A stretch of 64,000 bases of DNA, taken from the NCBI RefSeq assembly GCF_027625995.1, contig NZ_CP115396.1:3844501-3908500 (forward strand), in the 5' to 3' direction. Within the stretch, counting starts at the first letter, position 1, and each line of letters starts with the position of its first letter. The translations under genes were made by a program, and so were the position numbers. Below are positions 1-9,322 of this stretch, piece by piece. This stretch comes from Hymenobacter yonginensis. Its GTDB lineage: Bacteria; Bacteroidota; Bacteroidia; Cytophagales; Hymenobacteraceae. The notes beneath the pieces were generated by a model. That model saw nothing but the letters and a program-made list of their open reading frames with translations. It ran no database searches and was not told where the DNA came from.

Positions 1-147
1 GCCGCAGGAGGCGGCGTAGTGAAGCATGGCCTGGTAGCCGGCGCGCAGCTCGCCCGATTCCGCCGGCCGGGTCCAGCGGGCGGCCACGATGCCCAGATCG
101 GGGCGGTGGCTGAGGTGGAGAAAGTCAGCTAGCGTGGTGGGCGTCAT
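1..147 (-). CDS. Small unknown protein, copy A (C-terminus cut by window edge)
   Basis: An ATG at 147 opens a frame that runs without a stop to the window edge, giving 49 residues. They contain HRPDLGIVAARW and, further on, GYQAML followed by YAASCG. The same spacing of RPDL, a conserved RW, a GY/NY and an AA-x-C stretch recurs in the proteins at 7629-8051 and 12385-12813, so this is a third member of the family. The later WLxDARRR motif would lie beyond the edge. No signal peptide or membrane segment is visible, so it is probably cytosolic. The function is unknown; a small STAS-like single-domain fold is possible but is only a guess. Confidence 0.7.
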   Translation of the reverse strand, partial: MTPTTLADFLHLSHRPDLGIVAARWTRPAESGELRAGYQAMLHYAASCG

Positions 148-293
148 GCAAACAGGGGTAGGTGGCAGGCCGGGAAACAGGGCAGTGGTACCGATACGCA
201 CCAACGGCACTTCGTGTTGGCTGTGCTGACCGCAGCCCCCCGTAAACGCGGCGGCCCGGCTCACTCCTGGGGAGGAAGCCGGGCCGTCACAGG

Positions 294-656
294 CTAGGGC
301 CGCACCGGGGGCGCGGGCACCACCGGCGGCTGGATGTTGTAGCGGCGGTTGAACTCGGCCACAGCCTCGGAACTCACGTTGCGCTTGGTTACTACCACCA
401 TCACGCCGCCAGTGGCACCGTCGCCGAAAATCCGGGTGGCCTCGGGGCCTTTCACCACATTCACGCTGGCAATGGTGCGGCGGTTGAGCTCGTTGATGGC
501 CTGCTGGGTGGACGGCTGGCCGTCGAGGAAATACAGGCTGGGCGCGCTGGCCTGCACCGGGGCGGGTGCCGGCGCTGCCTGGGCAAATACGCCGGCCGGC
601 AGCACCAGCAGGGCCGTGCGCAGCGCCAGCCGCAGGGAAACAGATAGAAGCTTCAT
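294..656 (-). CDS. Exported TonB-receptor plug-like mini-protein
   Basis: A 120-residue protein with an N-terminal signal peptide (hydrophobic core about residues 8-24, ending near VFAQA) and an Ala/Pro-rich linker. One module follows at about 41-92 with the pattern LYFLDGQ, then INELNRRTIASVNVVKG, then GDGATGGVMVVVTKR. That pattern (xxDG, I-xx-V-xVxKG, G-xGGVxxVxTK) is the one seen in plug domains of SusC-like TonB receptors and in the tail of BlaR1-like M56 proteins. The neighbouring M56 protein at 754-2310 carries two such modules, so this gene looks like a detached copy. It is probably periplasmic or outer-membrane associated. It lies 97 nt downstream of the M56 gene on the same strand and may be co-transcribed. 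Its role is unknown. Confidence 0.75.
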   Translation of the reverse strand: MKLLSVSLRLALRTALLVLPAGVFAQAAPAPAPVQASAPSLYFLDGQPSTQQAINELNRRTIASVNVVKGPEATRIFGDGATGGVMVVVTKRNVSSEAVAEFNRRYNIQPPVVPAPPVRP

Positions 657-753
657 AGTTGGGATATACGCCCCGGGGGCTCGTTTGACTGAAAAAAGAC
701 GCTCCCGCAGCCTGGCAGGTTGCGGGAGCGGAGTATCGGGCGGATGCTATCTG

Positions 754-2310
754 TTATTTGGTGATGATGACAATAGCCCCTTGTCGACCTTTTTCGCCGT
801 ATTTCTTTACGGCGTGCTCGGCATCCAGTACAAACACTGACTCCAGCTTGTCGGGCGTCAGCTGCACGTCGGCCGGACTCACTTCGCGGCCATCCACCAT
901 CAGCAGCCGGCCGTTCAGGTCGGCGGCCGTCAACGGCTTGCCTTGCTTGGCATTTTCCATAAGACGCGCATCGGCGCCGGAAGCGGGCTGCAGCACGATG
1001 CTGTGCGTTTTCATGAATGCCAGCACCTCGGCCGAGTTCCGGTTCTGCTTGGTAAAAACCAGGATTACGCCATTGCTGGCTTCGGGGCCGAAGGTGGCCG
1101 TAGCGGCGCCTTTCACCACGTTCATGCTTTCAATAGTGGCCGGATTCAGGTTATCCAGTGCTTTTTTTTCGATCCGCTCGCCATCCAGAAAGTAAATCGG
1201 CTCAGCTACCACCACCGGTTGCCCCTGAGCATCGAACAATACATTTTCCGGCCGGCGGCCAATGGCTATTTCGGCTTTGTAGCGCAGGTTGGTACCATCA
1301 GCGGCCCGTACTTCCGATACACCGATCAGCCGGTAGCCAGGGTACTGCTGCACGATGTGCCGCAACGCGGCCGGCGGCAGGGCGCTGATGGGAGCAGGCT
1401 TCTCTGTATCGGCCAGGGTGCTGGTTGCTACCGCAGGAGTAGCCTGGGTGGCGGCGGCGGTCAGGAGCAAGCCCAGCGCTATAGGCAGCACAGCGGCGTA
1501 GCGCAGCAGTTGCCGCCGGCCGGAAGGAAGGGAATTCATCATACGAATACGGTTTTTAAGGGTGATAAAGGAGAAAGGGGTTGTTAAAGGGGAGCCGGCC
1601 GCCAGCGTACTGAGCCGGACCAGGCTGTATTGATACTGTTTCGGGGCCAGCTGGCTTTCGCGCAGCACGGCGGCATCGGCAATGAACTCCAGATTTTCCT
1701 GGGTGGCGCGCAGCCACAGCCAGGCCGCCGGGCTGGCCCAGGCCAGCACCCGGTGCAGGTGGCCCAGCAGCACATCCAGCGTGTGGGCCTGGCGCACGTG
1801 CACCTGCTCGTGGAGCAAGGCCACCGGCAGTTCGGCCGGCGCGTGGTGGGCCGGGTTTAGGTAAATGGCGCGCCCGAAAGAAAACGGACTCACCTCCCCC
1901 GCCACCGCCCGAAACCGCACCCCCGCCGCCTCCACCGGCCGGGAAGCCCGGTGCAGCCGCCACAACGACGCGCCCTGCACCAGCAGCCGGAGCAGCAGCC
2001 CCGCCGCCCCCAACCCGTAAGCCGCCAACAGCCACGCGCCATACTCAGGGCCAGAAGCAGCCGGGGCGGCCGTGCCGGTTGCCTCAGTCCAGGCGGGCAC
2101 TACCTGCATCAGCGGGGCGGCTGGGGCCACGGCGGGCCGCAGCCAGCCCAGATCCAGCACCGGGTAAACGGCCGCCAGGGCCAGCGCCGCCAGCAGGTAC
2201 CCGCGGTTGAGCTGGTGAAACGTGAGCCGGCGCAGCAGCCCGTAGTACACTGCCAGCAGCAGCAGAAGGGCCAGCTGCATCTGCAGCAGATAGAGCAGCA
2301 GCGCAGGCAT
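754..2310 (-). CDS. M56 family metallopeptidase, BlaR1-like sensor
   Basis: A 518-residue membrane protein. Hydrophobic segments at about 3-25, 36-55 and 90-112 precede a zinc-protease site HEQVH at 167-171, with a downstream Glu in the stretch NLEFIADAAVL (about 206-216). Another membrane segment lies at about 270-290. The periplasmic tail holds two plug-like modules at about 372-421 and 469-518, each ending in a GV/AI-xx-xTK motif. BlaR1/MecR1 relatives sense a signal outside and trigger cleavage of a BlaI repressor. The start codon overlaps the BlaI stop by one base (TGATG), so the two are translationally coupled and probably form one sensory unit. The ligand is not evident; no beta-lactamase is present in the window. 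Confidence 0.9.
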   Translation of the reverse strand: MPALLLYLLQMQLALLLLLAVYYGLLRRLTFHQLNRGYLLAALALAAVYPVLDLGWLRPAVAPAAPLMQVVPAWTEATGTAAPAASGPEYGAWLLAAYGLGAAGLLLRLLVQGASLWRLHRASRPVEAAGVRFRAVAGEVSPFSFGRAIYLNPAHHAPAELPVALLHEQVHVRQAHTLDVLLGHLHRVLAWASPAAWLWLRATQENLEFIADAAVLRESQLAPKQYQYSLVRLSTLAAGSPLTTPFSFITLKNRIRMMNSLPSGRRQLLRYAAVLPIALGLLLTAAATQATPAVATSTLADTEKPAPISALPPAALRHIVQQYPGYRLIGVSEVRAADGTNLRYKAEIAIGRRPENVLFDAQGQPVVVAEPIYFLDGERIEKKALDNLNPATIESMNVVKGAATATFGPEASNGVILVFTKQNRNSAEVLAFMKTHSIVLQPASGADARLMENAKQGKPLTAADLNGRLLMVDGREVSPADVQLTPDKLESVFVLDAEHAVKKYGEKGRQGAIVIITK

Positions 2311-2678
2311 CAGGGGCGGGTTTTGCGGTTTTCAATCATGTCGATGATGTCCTGCAGCTCCTCGGGGCTGATTTTCTGCTCCTGGGCGAAGAACGACACC
2401 AACTCCTTGTAGGAATTGCGGAAGTAGTCGCCGACGAAGGTGCCCAGGAAGCGGCGGCGGTACTCCTCGGCCGTGACGCTGGGCACAAACCGAAAGGTGT
2501 TGCCTAGCTTGCGGCTGGTCAGGTAGCCTTTGCGCTCCAGGTTGCGCACCGTGGAGGCCAGGGTGGTGTAGGGCGGACGCGGCTCGGGCAGCAGCTCCAG
2601 CACCTCCTTGATGAAGCCGCCGCCCAGCTGCCAGAAGCCCCGCATAGCCTCTTCCTCGGGTTGAGTTAATCGTTCCAT
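2310..2678 (-). CDS. BlaI/MecI/CopY family transcriptional repressor
   Basis: A 122-residue winged-helix protein. The first 80 residues carry the family pattern: a helix containing PPYTTLASTVRNLERKGYL (recognition helix and wing), then RFVPSVTAEEYRRRFL. The C-terminal dimerisation part is rich in charged residues. BlaI proteins bind dyad operators upstream of their own operon and are released when the partner M56 protease is activated. Here the M56 gene starts on the last base of this gene. Two palindromes lie just upstream (2685-2703 and 2724-2736) and are candidate autoregulatory sites. Confidence 0.93.
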   Translation of the reverse strand: MERLTQPEEEAMRGFWQLGGGFIKEVLELLPEPRPPYTTLASTVRNLERKGYLTSRKLGNTFRFVPSVTAEEYRRRFLGTFVGDYFRNSYKELVSFFAQEQKISPEELQDIIDMIENRKTRP

Positions 2679-2684
2679 TTTCTT

Positions 2685-2736
2685 ATTACGAACTTTTCAT
2701 AATTCTACGAATAAATCATACTTATTGATTATCAAT
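2685..2736 (-). promoter_or_regulatory. AT-rich promoter region with two dyads upstream of blaI
   Basis: Directly upstream of the BlaI start, the GC-rich background gives way to AT-rich DNA. ATTACGAA (2685-2692), spacer CTT and TTCATAAT (2696-2703) form a 19-bp palindrome with one mismatch. ATTGAT (2724-2729), T and ATCAAT (2731-2736) form a perfect 13-bp palindrome. Their placement fits repressor operators for the BlaI-M56 operon. They do not match the TACAnnTGTA core of staphylococcal BlaI sites, so binding is inferred from position and symmetry only. Confidence 0.5.
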
Positions 2737-2763
2737 GGAAAATATTTTTTTCAATAGAAAAAG

Positions 2764-2798
2764 AAAGAGGCCGCCTGCATGATGCAGACGGCCTCTTT
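2764..2798 (-). terminator. Hairpin terminator
   Basis: A 16-bp stem (AAAGAGGCCGCCTGCA with its partner at 2783-2798, one G-T mismatch) closes a 3-nt loop. Read on the minus strand it is followed by a T-rich tract. It would end transcripts from the M13 peptidase gene before the blaI promoter. Confidence 0.75.
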
Positions 2799-2849
2799 TG
2801 GTCTTGGAGCTTTTGTGACAGCAGGGCATTGGCTCAGCGGCTGTTGAAC

Positions 2850-2953
2850 GGTGTAGAGACGCGACACTTCGCGTCTCGCCGTTGAATGACTGGAACCGCA
2901 CCCGATAAACAACCTCAGCAACGACGAGACGCGAAGTGTCGCGTCTCTACACC
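2850..2953. repeat. 29-bp inverted repeat, each arm itself a palindrome
   Basis: Positions 2850-2878 and 2925-2953 are perfect reverse complements (29/29), separated by 46 nt. Inside each arm GAGACGCGA, a 4-nt loop and TCGCGTCTC form a separate 9-bp hairpin. The unit could therefore fold either as two small hairpins or as one long stem. It lies 87 nt downstream of an M13 peptidase stop codon and resembles REP/BIME-type intergenic elements. No transposase is linked to it. Confidence 0.85.
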
Positions 2954-3039
2954 TTTCCTGAAATCACCCTTCACTGAGCAACCTCAGCACGCGACGACCG
3001 GCCCGACGGCTTGCAGCCGCCGGACCGGGACGTTCTGGG

Positions 3040-5163
3040 CTACCAGATGTTGGCGCGCTGGTTCTGAGCGCGGACCATCTTGGCGTCTTCCTTGCAGCCG
3101 AAGGCCTCGTAGAACTGGGGCATGTTCATGAGCGGGCCGTTGGTGCGGTACTGGGCCGGGGAGTGCGGGTCGGTGAGGACTTGCTGGCGGATGTACTCGG
3201 GGCGGGCGTTGGTGCGCCACACCTGCGCCCAACCCAGGAAGAAGCGCTGCTCGGGCGTGAAGCCGTCGTAGCGGGGGCGCGGGTTGCTGCCGTACTTCTT
3301 CTGCAACTCCTTTTCGAGGGCCGAGTAGGCCAGGGCCAGGCCGCCGAAGTCGGCCAGGTTTTCACCCATCGTGAGCTTGCCGTTCACGAACACCGAATCC
3401 AGGGGCTGGAAGGCCGAGTACTGGGCGCCCACCATGTCGGCGCGCTTCGTGAATTCGGCGGCGTCTTCCTTGGTCCACCAGTCGCGCAGGTTGCCCTGGG
3501 CGTCCGACTGCCGGCCCCGGTCGTCGAAGCCGTGGGTGATTTCGTGGCCGATGACCGCGCCCATGCCGCCGTAGTTTACCGCGTCGTCGGCCTTGGGGTC
3601 GAAGAACGGGGGCTGCATGATGCCGGCCGGAAACACGATTTCGTTGAGCGAGGAGTTGTAGTAGGCATTCACCGTGGGCGGCGTCATGCCCCATACTTCG
3701 CGGTCAATCGGCTTGCCGTAGCGGCTCAGGTTGTCTTTCGACTCCCACTCGCGGGCGGCCAGCACGTTTTTCAGGTACGATTCGCGGCTCATCGAGAGGG
3801 CCGAATAGTCCTTCCACTTATCGGGGTAGCCGATTTTGACGGTGAAGGCGTTGAGCTTCTTGATGGCCTCCTCCTTGGTGGCAGCGCTCATCCACTCCAG
3901 GCCGCGGATATGCTCGCCCATGGCTTCCTTGATATTAGCCACCATCTGCTGGGCCTTCACCTTGGTTTCGGGCGCGAAGGCCTTGTCCACGTACAGCTGG
4001 CCGAAGGCTTCGCCCAACGCACCATCCGTGGCGCGGAGCATGCGCTTCCAGCGGGGTTGCTGCTGCTTGGCTCCACTCAACACCTGCTGAAACCGGAACG
4101 ACTCATCGCCGAACGACTGCGGCAGCGCCGACATCAGCGACGAGGTGAGGTGCCAACGCAGGTAGGTTTTCCAGTCACCAAGCGGCTCTTGCTTCAGAGC
4201 AGTGCTGGCTTCCTGCAGGAACTCGGGCTGACCCACAATCACCTCTTTGGCCGAGCTGAGGCCCAGGGCGGGCAGCATCACGGGCAGACCCAGGTTGGGG
4301 TATTTCTGGGCGGCCTCGGCCACCGTCATCTTGTTGTAGTTGGCGTAGGGGTCGCGCAGGGCTACGCGGTCCTTGCTGGCTTTGGCGAGCCGGGTTTCGA
4401 GGCGCAGCACCGTGGCGGCGCTTTTAGCGGCCACGGCCGAGCTTTCGCCCAGCATCTTGAACGTGTTGGTGAGGTAGGTGGTGTAGGCCGTGCGGATGGC
4501 TTTCGAGCGGGCGTCGTCCTTGAGGTAGTAGTCCCGGTCGGGCAGGCTGAGGCCGCCCTGGCTGAGGTAGAGGGCATACTCGTCGCTCTTTTTGCGGTCC
4601 TGGTTCACGCCCAGCCCGAACACCGAGCGGGTTTGCAGGCGCTGGGCGCGCACCAGCTCGGTTTGCAGGCCACGCAGGTCTTTCACCGCATTGATGCGGT
4701 TTAGTTCGGGCTGCAGGTACTTCAGGCCGGCCTTGTCAATAGCCACCGAGTCCATGGCCGTGGCGTAGTAGTCGCCTACTTTCTGCAGGTTGGTGCCCTT
4801 GGCGGCGGTTTTGTTGGCGGCCGAGGTTTCCAGAATCTGGCGCATCACGGCCTCATTCTGGTTGATGAGCCCGTTCCAGGAGCTCCAGCGCGACTCGGCG
4901 GCCGGAATCGGGTTGTTCTTCAGCCAGGTGCCGGAAGCGTACTGAAAAAAGTCGTCGCAGGGCGACACCGACTTGTCAATATTGGCCGGATCAATCCCGA
5001 CGCCGGGCAGCACGGGGCCGAGCTGGGCCGTAGCATCAGTCGTGGCCGGAGTTGCAGCAGGCGGCGTGGTGGCGGTGGTAGCGGGCGTGCTGGCGGCGCA
5101 TCCGGCCAGGGCCATACCGGCTGCCGTGCCCAAGGAGAGCAGGAAGGTGCGTTGTGGGGTCAT
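3040..5163 (-). CDS. M13 family zinc metallopeptidase, lipoprotein (copy 1)
   Basis: A 707-residue neprilysin/PepO-type endopeptidase. The chosen start (ATG at 5163) gives a lipoprotein signal with lipobox ALAGC near residue 22; the longer frame upstream adds only a Ser/Thr-rich tail. The zinc site is GHEITHGFDD near residue 540, followed by GENLADFGG, which supplies the third ligand. NAYYNSSLNEIVFPAG upstream is the conserved substrate-binding segment of the family. The protein ends in RANIW, like the Trp-terminated M13 enzymes. It probably cleaves peptides at the outer membrane or in the periplasm. A close paralogue (5368-7470) lies directly upstream on the same strand. Confidence 0.95.
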   Translation of the reverse strand: MTPQRTFLLSLGTAAGMALAGCAASTPATTATTPPAATPATTDATAQLGPVLPGVGIDPANIDKSVSPCDDFFQYASGTWLKNNPIPAAESRWSSWNGLINQNEAVMRQILETSAANKTAAKGTNLQKVGDYYATAMDSVAIDKAGLKYLQPELNRINAVKDLRGLQTELVRAQRLQTRSVFGLGVNQDRKKSDEYALYLSQGGLSLPDRDYYLKDDARSKAIRTAYTTYLTNTFKMLGESSAVAAKSAATVLRLETRLAKASKDRVALRDPYANYNKMTVAEAAQKYPNLGLPVMLPALGLSSAKEVIVGQPEFLQEASTALKQEPLGDWKTYLRWHLTSSLMSALPQSFGDESFRFQQVLSGAKQQQPRWKRMLRATDGALGEAFGQLYVDKAFAPETKVKAQQMVANIKEAMGEHIRGLEWMSAATKEEAIKKLNAFTVKIGYPDKWKDYSALSMSRESYLKNVLAAREWESKDNLSRYGKPIDREVWGMTPPTVNAYYNSSLNEIVFPAGIMQPPFFDPKADDAVNYGGMGAVIGHEITHGFDDRGRQSDAQGNLRDWWTKEDAAEFTKRADMVGAQYSAFQPLDSVFVNGKLTMGENLADFGGLALAYSALEKELQKKYGSNPRPRYDGFTPEQRFFLGWAQVWRTNARPEYIRQQVLTDPHSPAQYRTNGPLMNMPQFYEAFGCKEDAKMVRAQNQRANIW

Positions 5164-5220
5164 TGGTGGAAGATTGGAGGTTGTGGATGAAGTTGAAGAT
5201 GTCAAACATTAGAGCTAAGG

Positions 5221-5353
5221 CTAGTTCCCCTCCTTGGAAAGGAGGGGCTAGGGGTGGTTGATGGCCGGTAGAACGGGTTTTAGAACTAGCTCTAGATGAT
5301 GTTCAACGGGTATCAACCACCCCTAGCCCCTCCTTTCCAAGGAGGGGAACTAG
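5221..5353. repeat. 42-bp perfect inverted repeat between the two M13 genes
   Basis: Positions 5221-5262 and 5312-5353 are exact reverse complements, separated by 49 nt. Each arm contains its own small dyad, CCCCTCCTTgGAAAGGAGGGG. The element starts 14 nt downstream of the stop codon of the second M13 gene and fills most of the gap to the first. It is probably a dispersed intergenic repeat that can also act as a terminator-like structure. Confidence 0.85.
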
Positions 5354-5367
5354 TTTTTAGCTTCCGG

Positions 5368-7470
5368 CTACCAAATCACCGCCCGTTCAGCATCGGGGCG
5401 GACCATTTTCTGGCCGGGCTGGCAGCCGAAGGCCTGGTAGAACTCGGGCATGTTCATGAGGGGGCCGATGGTGCGGTACTGGCCGGGCGAGTGGGGGTCG
5501 GTGAGGATTTGCTGGCGCAGGGCTTCGGGGCGGATGTTCTGGCGGCGCAGCTGGGCCCAGCTCAGGAAAAAGCGCTGCTCGGGCGTGAAGCCATCAATCA
5601 GCGGGCGGTTGCCTTTGCCGTACTGCTTGTCGAGCTGCTTCTGGAGGGCGGCGTACACGATGGTGAGGCCGGCAAAGTCAGCCAAGTTTTCGCCCATGGT
5701 CAGCTTGCCGTTCACGTGCACCGAGTCGAGGGGCGAGAAGGCGTCGTACTGCCGGCCCACCACGGCGGCGCGCTTCGTGAATTCGGCCGCGTCAGCCGGC
5801 GTCCACCAGTCACGCAGGTTGCCTTCCGAGTCGTACTGCCGGCCCGAGTCGTCGAAGCCGTGGGTCATTTCGTGGCCCATCACGCCGCCGATGGCGCCGT
5901 AGTTCACCGCGTCGTCGGCTTCAGGGTCGAAGAACGGGGGCTGCAGGTAGCCAGCCGGAAACACGATTTCGTTCATCGGCGGGCTGTAGTAGGCGTTGAT
6001 GGTGGGCGGCGTCATGCTCCACTCGGTGCGGTCAATCGGCCCGCCGAACTTCTTCACGTTCTGCTGATAGCCCCACTGGCGCGCCGCCAGCACGTTTTTC
6101 AGGTACGACTCGCGCGAAATATTCAGCGCCGAATAGTCCTTCCACTTGTCGGGGTAGCCGATTTTCACGCGCAGGGCGCTGAGCTTCTTGAGGGCTTCCT
6201 GTTTGGTTGCGGCGCTCATCCAGGTGTTGGTCTGGATGTGCTCGGCCATCGACTCGCGGATGTTGGCCAGCATATCCAGCGCCTTCTGCTTGGCGGCGGG
6301 CGAAAACGCCTGATCCACATAGAGCTGCCCGAAGGCCTCGCCCAGCGTGCCGTCGGTGGCGGCCAGCATGCGCTTCCAGCGGGTGGGCTGCTGCTTGGCC
6401 CCGCTCTGCACCTGCGCAAACCGGAAGGCCTCGTCGCTGAACGCCTTGGGCAGCGCCGAAGGAACCGACGAAACCAGCTGCCAGTTCAGGTAGGTTTTCA
6501 GGTCGGCCAGCGGCTCCTCTTTCAGCACTGCGCTGACTTCCTTGAAGAAATCGGGCTGGCCCACAATCACCTCCTGGGCCGCGCCCAGGCCGTTGCGCTT
6601 CAGCAAAGCCGAGGGCTGCAGGTTCGGGAATTGCTTGTCGGCCTCGGCCACCGTCATCTTGTTGTAGCTGGCATACGGGTCGCGCAGCGAAACCCGGTCT
6701 TTGCTGGCGCGGGCCAGGCGGGTTTCCACGCGCAGCACCGTGGCGGCTTTGGCCGCAGCCGTAGCTTCCGCGTCGCCGAGCAGCTTGAAGGTGTTGGTGA
6801 GGCAGGTAATGTAGGCCGTGCGCACAGTTTTGGAGCGGGCGTCGTCCTTAAGGTAGTAGTCCCGGTCGGGCATTCCCAGGCCGCCCTGGCTCATGTTTAC
6901 GGCGTACACCGAGCTGTTTTTGCGGTCGGGCGAAACGCCGGCCCGGAAGAACGCGCCGGTGCCCAGCGTCTGCTGGCGGGCAATTTCGGTGAGCATGCCG
7001 GGCCGGTCTTTCACGGCGGCAATGCGGGCCAGCTCGGGCTTGAGGTACGTCAGGCCGGCTTTTTCGAGGCCCACCGAGTCCATGCCGGCGGCGTAGTAGT
7101 CGCCCACTTTCTGGCGGTTCGAGCCGGGGGTGGCGGCGCGGTCGGCAGCGGCATCTTCCAGGATGCGGCGCAGGGTGGCCTGGGTTCGGTCGTTGAGTTC
7201 GTTGCGCGGGGCCCAGCTGCTGGCATAGGCTGGAATCGGATTGTTTTTCAGCCAGTTGCCGCCCGAAAACCGAAAGAAGTCCTCGCACGGCGACACCGAG
7301 CGGTCCACATCCTGGGGGTTGATACTACGGCCGCCGGTGGTGGAGGCAACAGCCGTGGCCGGAGGCGTGGCCGTGGTGCTGGTAGCGGCGGGCTGGGTGG
7401 TGGCACAGCCGGCCAGGGCCAGCAGCAGGGCCGCCGCGCCGGCCCGGGTAGGAACAGAAAGATGTTGCAT
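5368..7470 (-). CDS. M13 family zinc metallopeptidase, lipoprotein (copy 2)
   Basis: A 700-residue paralogue of the protein at 3040-5163. A lipoprotein signal with lipobox LAGC lies near residue 22. The zinc site is GHEMTHGFDD near residue 533, GENLADFAG supplies the third ligand, and NAYYSPPMNEIVFPAG is the substrate-binding segment. It ends in RAVIW. It is probably a peptidase anchored in the cell envelope. The two genes face the same way and are separated by the inverted repeat at 5221-5353, so they appear to be a tandem duplication that has since diverged. Differences are spread across the N-terminal two thirds, while the catalytic part is nearly unchanged. Confidence 0.95.
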   Translation of the reverse strand: MQHLSVPTRAGAAALLLALAGCATTQPAATSTTATPPATAVASTTGGRSINPQDVDRSVSPCEDFFRFSGGNWLKNNPIPAYASSWAPRNELNDRTQATLRRILEDAAADRAATPGSNRQKVGDYYAAGMDSVGLEKAGLTYLKPELARIAAVKDRPGMLTEIARQQTLGTGAFFRAGVSPDRKNSSVYAVNMSQGGLGMPDRDYYLKDDARSKTVRTAYITCLTNTFKLLGDAEATAAAKAATVLRVETRLARASKDRVSLRDPYASYNKMTVAEADKQFPNLQPSALLKRNGLGAAQEVIVGQPDFFKEVSAVLKEEPLADLKTYLNWQLVSSVPSALPKAFSDEAFRFAQVQSGAKQQPTRWKRMLAATDGTLGEAFGQLYVDQAFSPAAKQKALDMLANIRESMAEHIQTNTWMSAATKQEALKKLSALRVKIGYPDKWKDYSALNISRESYLKNVLAARQWGYQQNVKKFGGPIDRTEWSMTPPTINAYYSPPMNEIVFPAGYLQPPFFDPEADDAVNYGAIGGVMGHEMTHGFDDSGRQYDSEGNLRDWWTPADAAEFTKRAAVVGRQYDAFSPLDSVHVNGKLTMGENLADFAGLTIVYAALQKQLDKQYGKGNRPLIDGFTPEQRFFLSWAQLRRQNIRPEALRQQILTDPHSPGQYRTIGPLMNMPEFYQAFGCQPGQKMVRPDAERAVIW

Positions 7471-7553
7471 GCAGCGAAATCAGAGTAGGCTTCGCCTAAG
7501 GTCGCGGCGCGGCGGGAAAGGTTGCGGGCCGCTGCCAATCACCCTGTTAAAAG

Positions 7554-7602
7554 GCACAAGCGCGACCGAAAACCCGGAGCGGGCAGTCAGTCGCGCTTGT
7601 GC
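7554..7602 (-). terminator. Rho-independent terminator
   Basis: GCACAAGCGCGAC (7554-7566) pairs perfectly with 7590-7602. On the minus strand the stem is followed by CCTTTTAA. It ends transcripts of the small unknown gene at 7629-8051. Confidence 0.8.
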
Positions 7603-7628
7603 TGCTTAACCAGAAAACTGTCTTGTTG

Positions 7629-8051
7629 CTACACTTTGCTTTGCTCGGCCTGCAGCCAGGCAATGGCCTGGCCCTCGTCGGTGAACTGGGCAGACATGGC
7701 GTGGCCGGTGCCGGGGTGCCGCAGCTCCGGAAACGGGGGCGAATCGGTGGAGGCCAGCAGTTGGTGCGGGGCCAGCAGGAAGGCTACCCGGATTTCGCGA
7801 CCCAGCTTCTCCAGCGCCTGCCGGGGCGCGTTCTGGTTCACCCAGTTGGTGATTTCATGCGTCGTGCGGAACCGCCGCCGGGCATCGAGCAGCCAGAACC
7901 GGCAGTTGGCGGCGGCGGCGGCCTGAAACAGCTGCACGTAGTTCTGCTTCACCTCCTCGGCCAGACTGATTTCCACCAGCCACCGGCCCACCAGAATATC
8001 CAGGTCAGGGCGGTAGAGAATGGGAAAAGCAGGCGTCGAGAAGTCTTGCAT
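7629..8051 (-). CDS. Small unknown protein, copy B
   Basis: 140 residues, with start ATG at 8051 (the longer upstream frame is an antisense shadow). It contains YRPDLDILVGRW near residues 13-24, NYVQLFQAA at 37-45, and FWLLDARRR at 52-60. The C-terminus ends with an AIAWLQ motif. The copy at 12385-12813 shares all of these at the same spacing, and the partial copy at 1-147 shares the first two. No signal peptide or membrane helix is seen. The alternation of hydrophobic strands and helices over about 130 residues suggests a single small domain, perhaps STAS/SpoIIAA-like, but no catalytic residues are recognised. Confidence 0.8.
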   Translation of the reverse strand: MQDFSTPAFPILYRPDLDILVGRWLVEISLAEEVKQNYVQLFQAAAAANCRFWLLDARRRFRTTHEITNWVNQNAPRQALEKLGREIRVAFLLAPHQLLASTDSPPFPELRHPGTGHAMSAQFTDEGQAIAWLQAEQSKV

Positions 8052-8055
8052 CAAA

Positions 8056-8063
8056 CAAAGGTA
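8056..8063 (-). promoter_or_regulatory. -7 promoter element TACCTTTG for copy B
   Basis: Exact match to the Bacteroidota TAnnTTTG element on the minus strand, ending five bases before the ATG. Transcription would start within a few bases of the start codon, giving a leaderless or near-leaderless mRNA. No convincing -33 TTTG is visible. Confidence 0.55.
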
Positions 8064-8106
8064 CAGTACAGAAATCATGTACGGGCTGGCCCGCTGCGGC
8101 CTCCGC

Positions 8107-9285
<1,179 letters not shown>

Positions 9286-9322
9286 CTAGGCACCTGGCTT
9301 CCGCCACCTGTTCCCTTCCCCT

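Noticed and set aside
3163-4704. A 513-residue plus-strand frame opposite the first M13 gene
   Set aside because: Same reason: antisense of a conserved gene.
5296-7488. A 730-residue plus-strand frame opposite the second M13 gene
   Set aside because: It is the antisense reading of a strongly conserved peptidase, rich in Gly, Val and His; long antisense frames are expected in GC-rich DNA.
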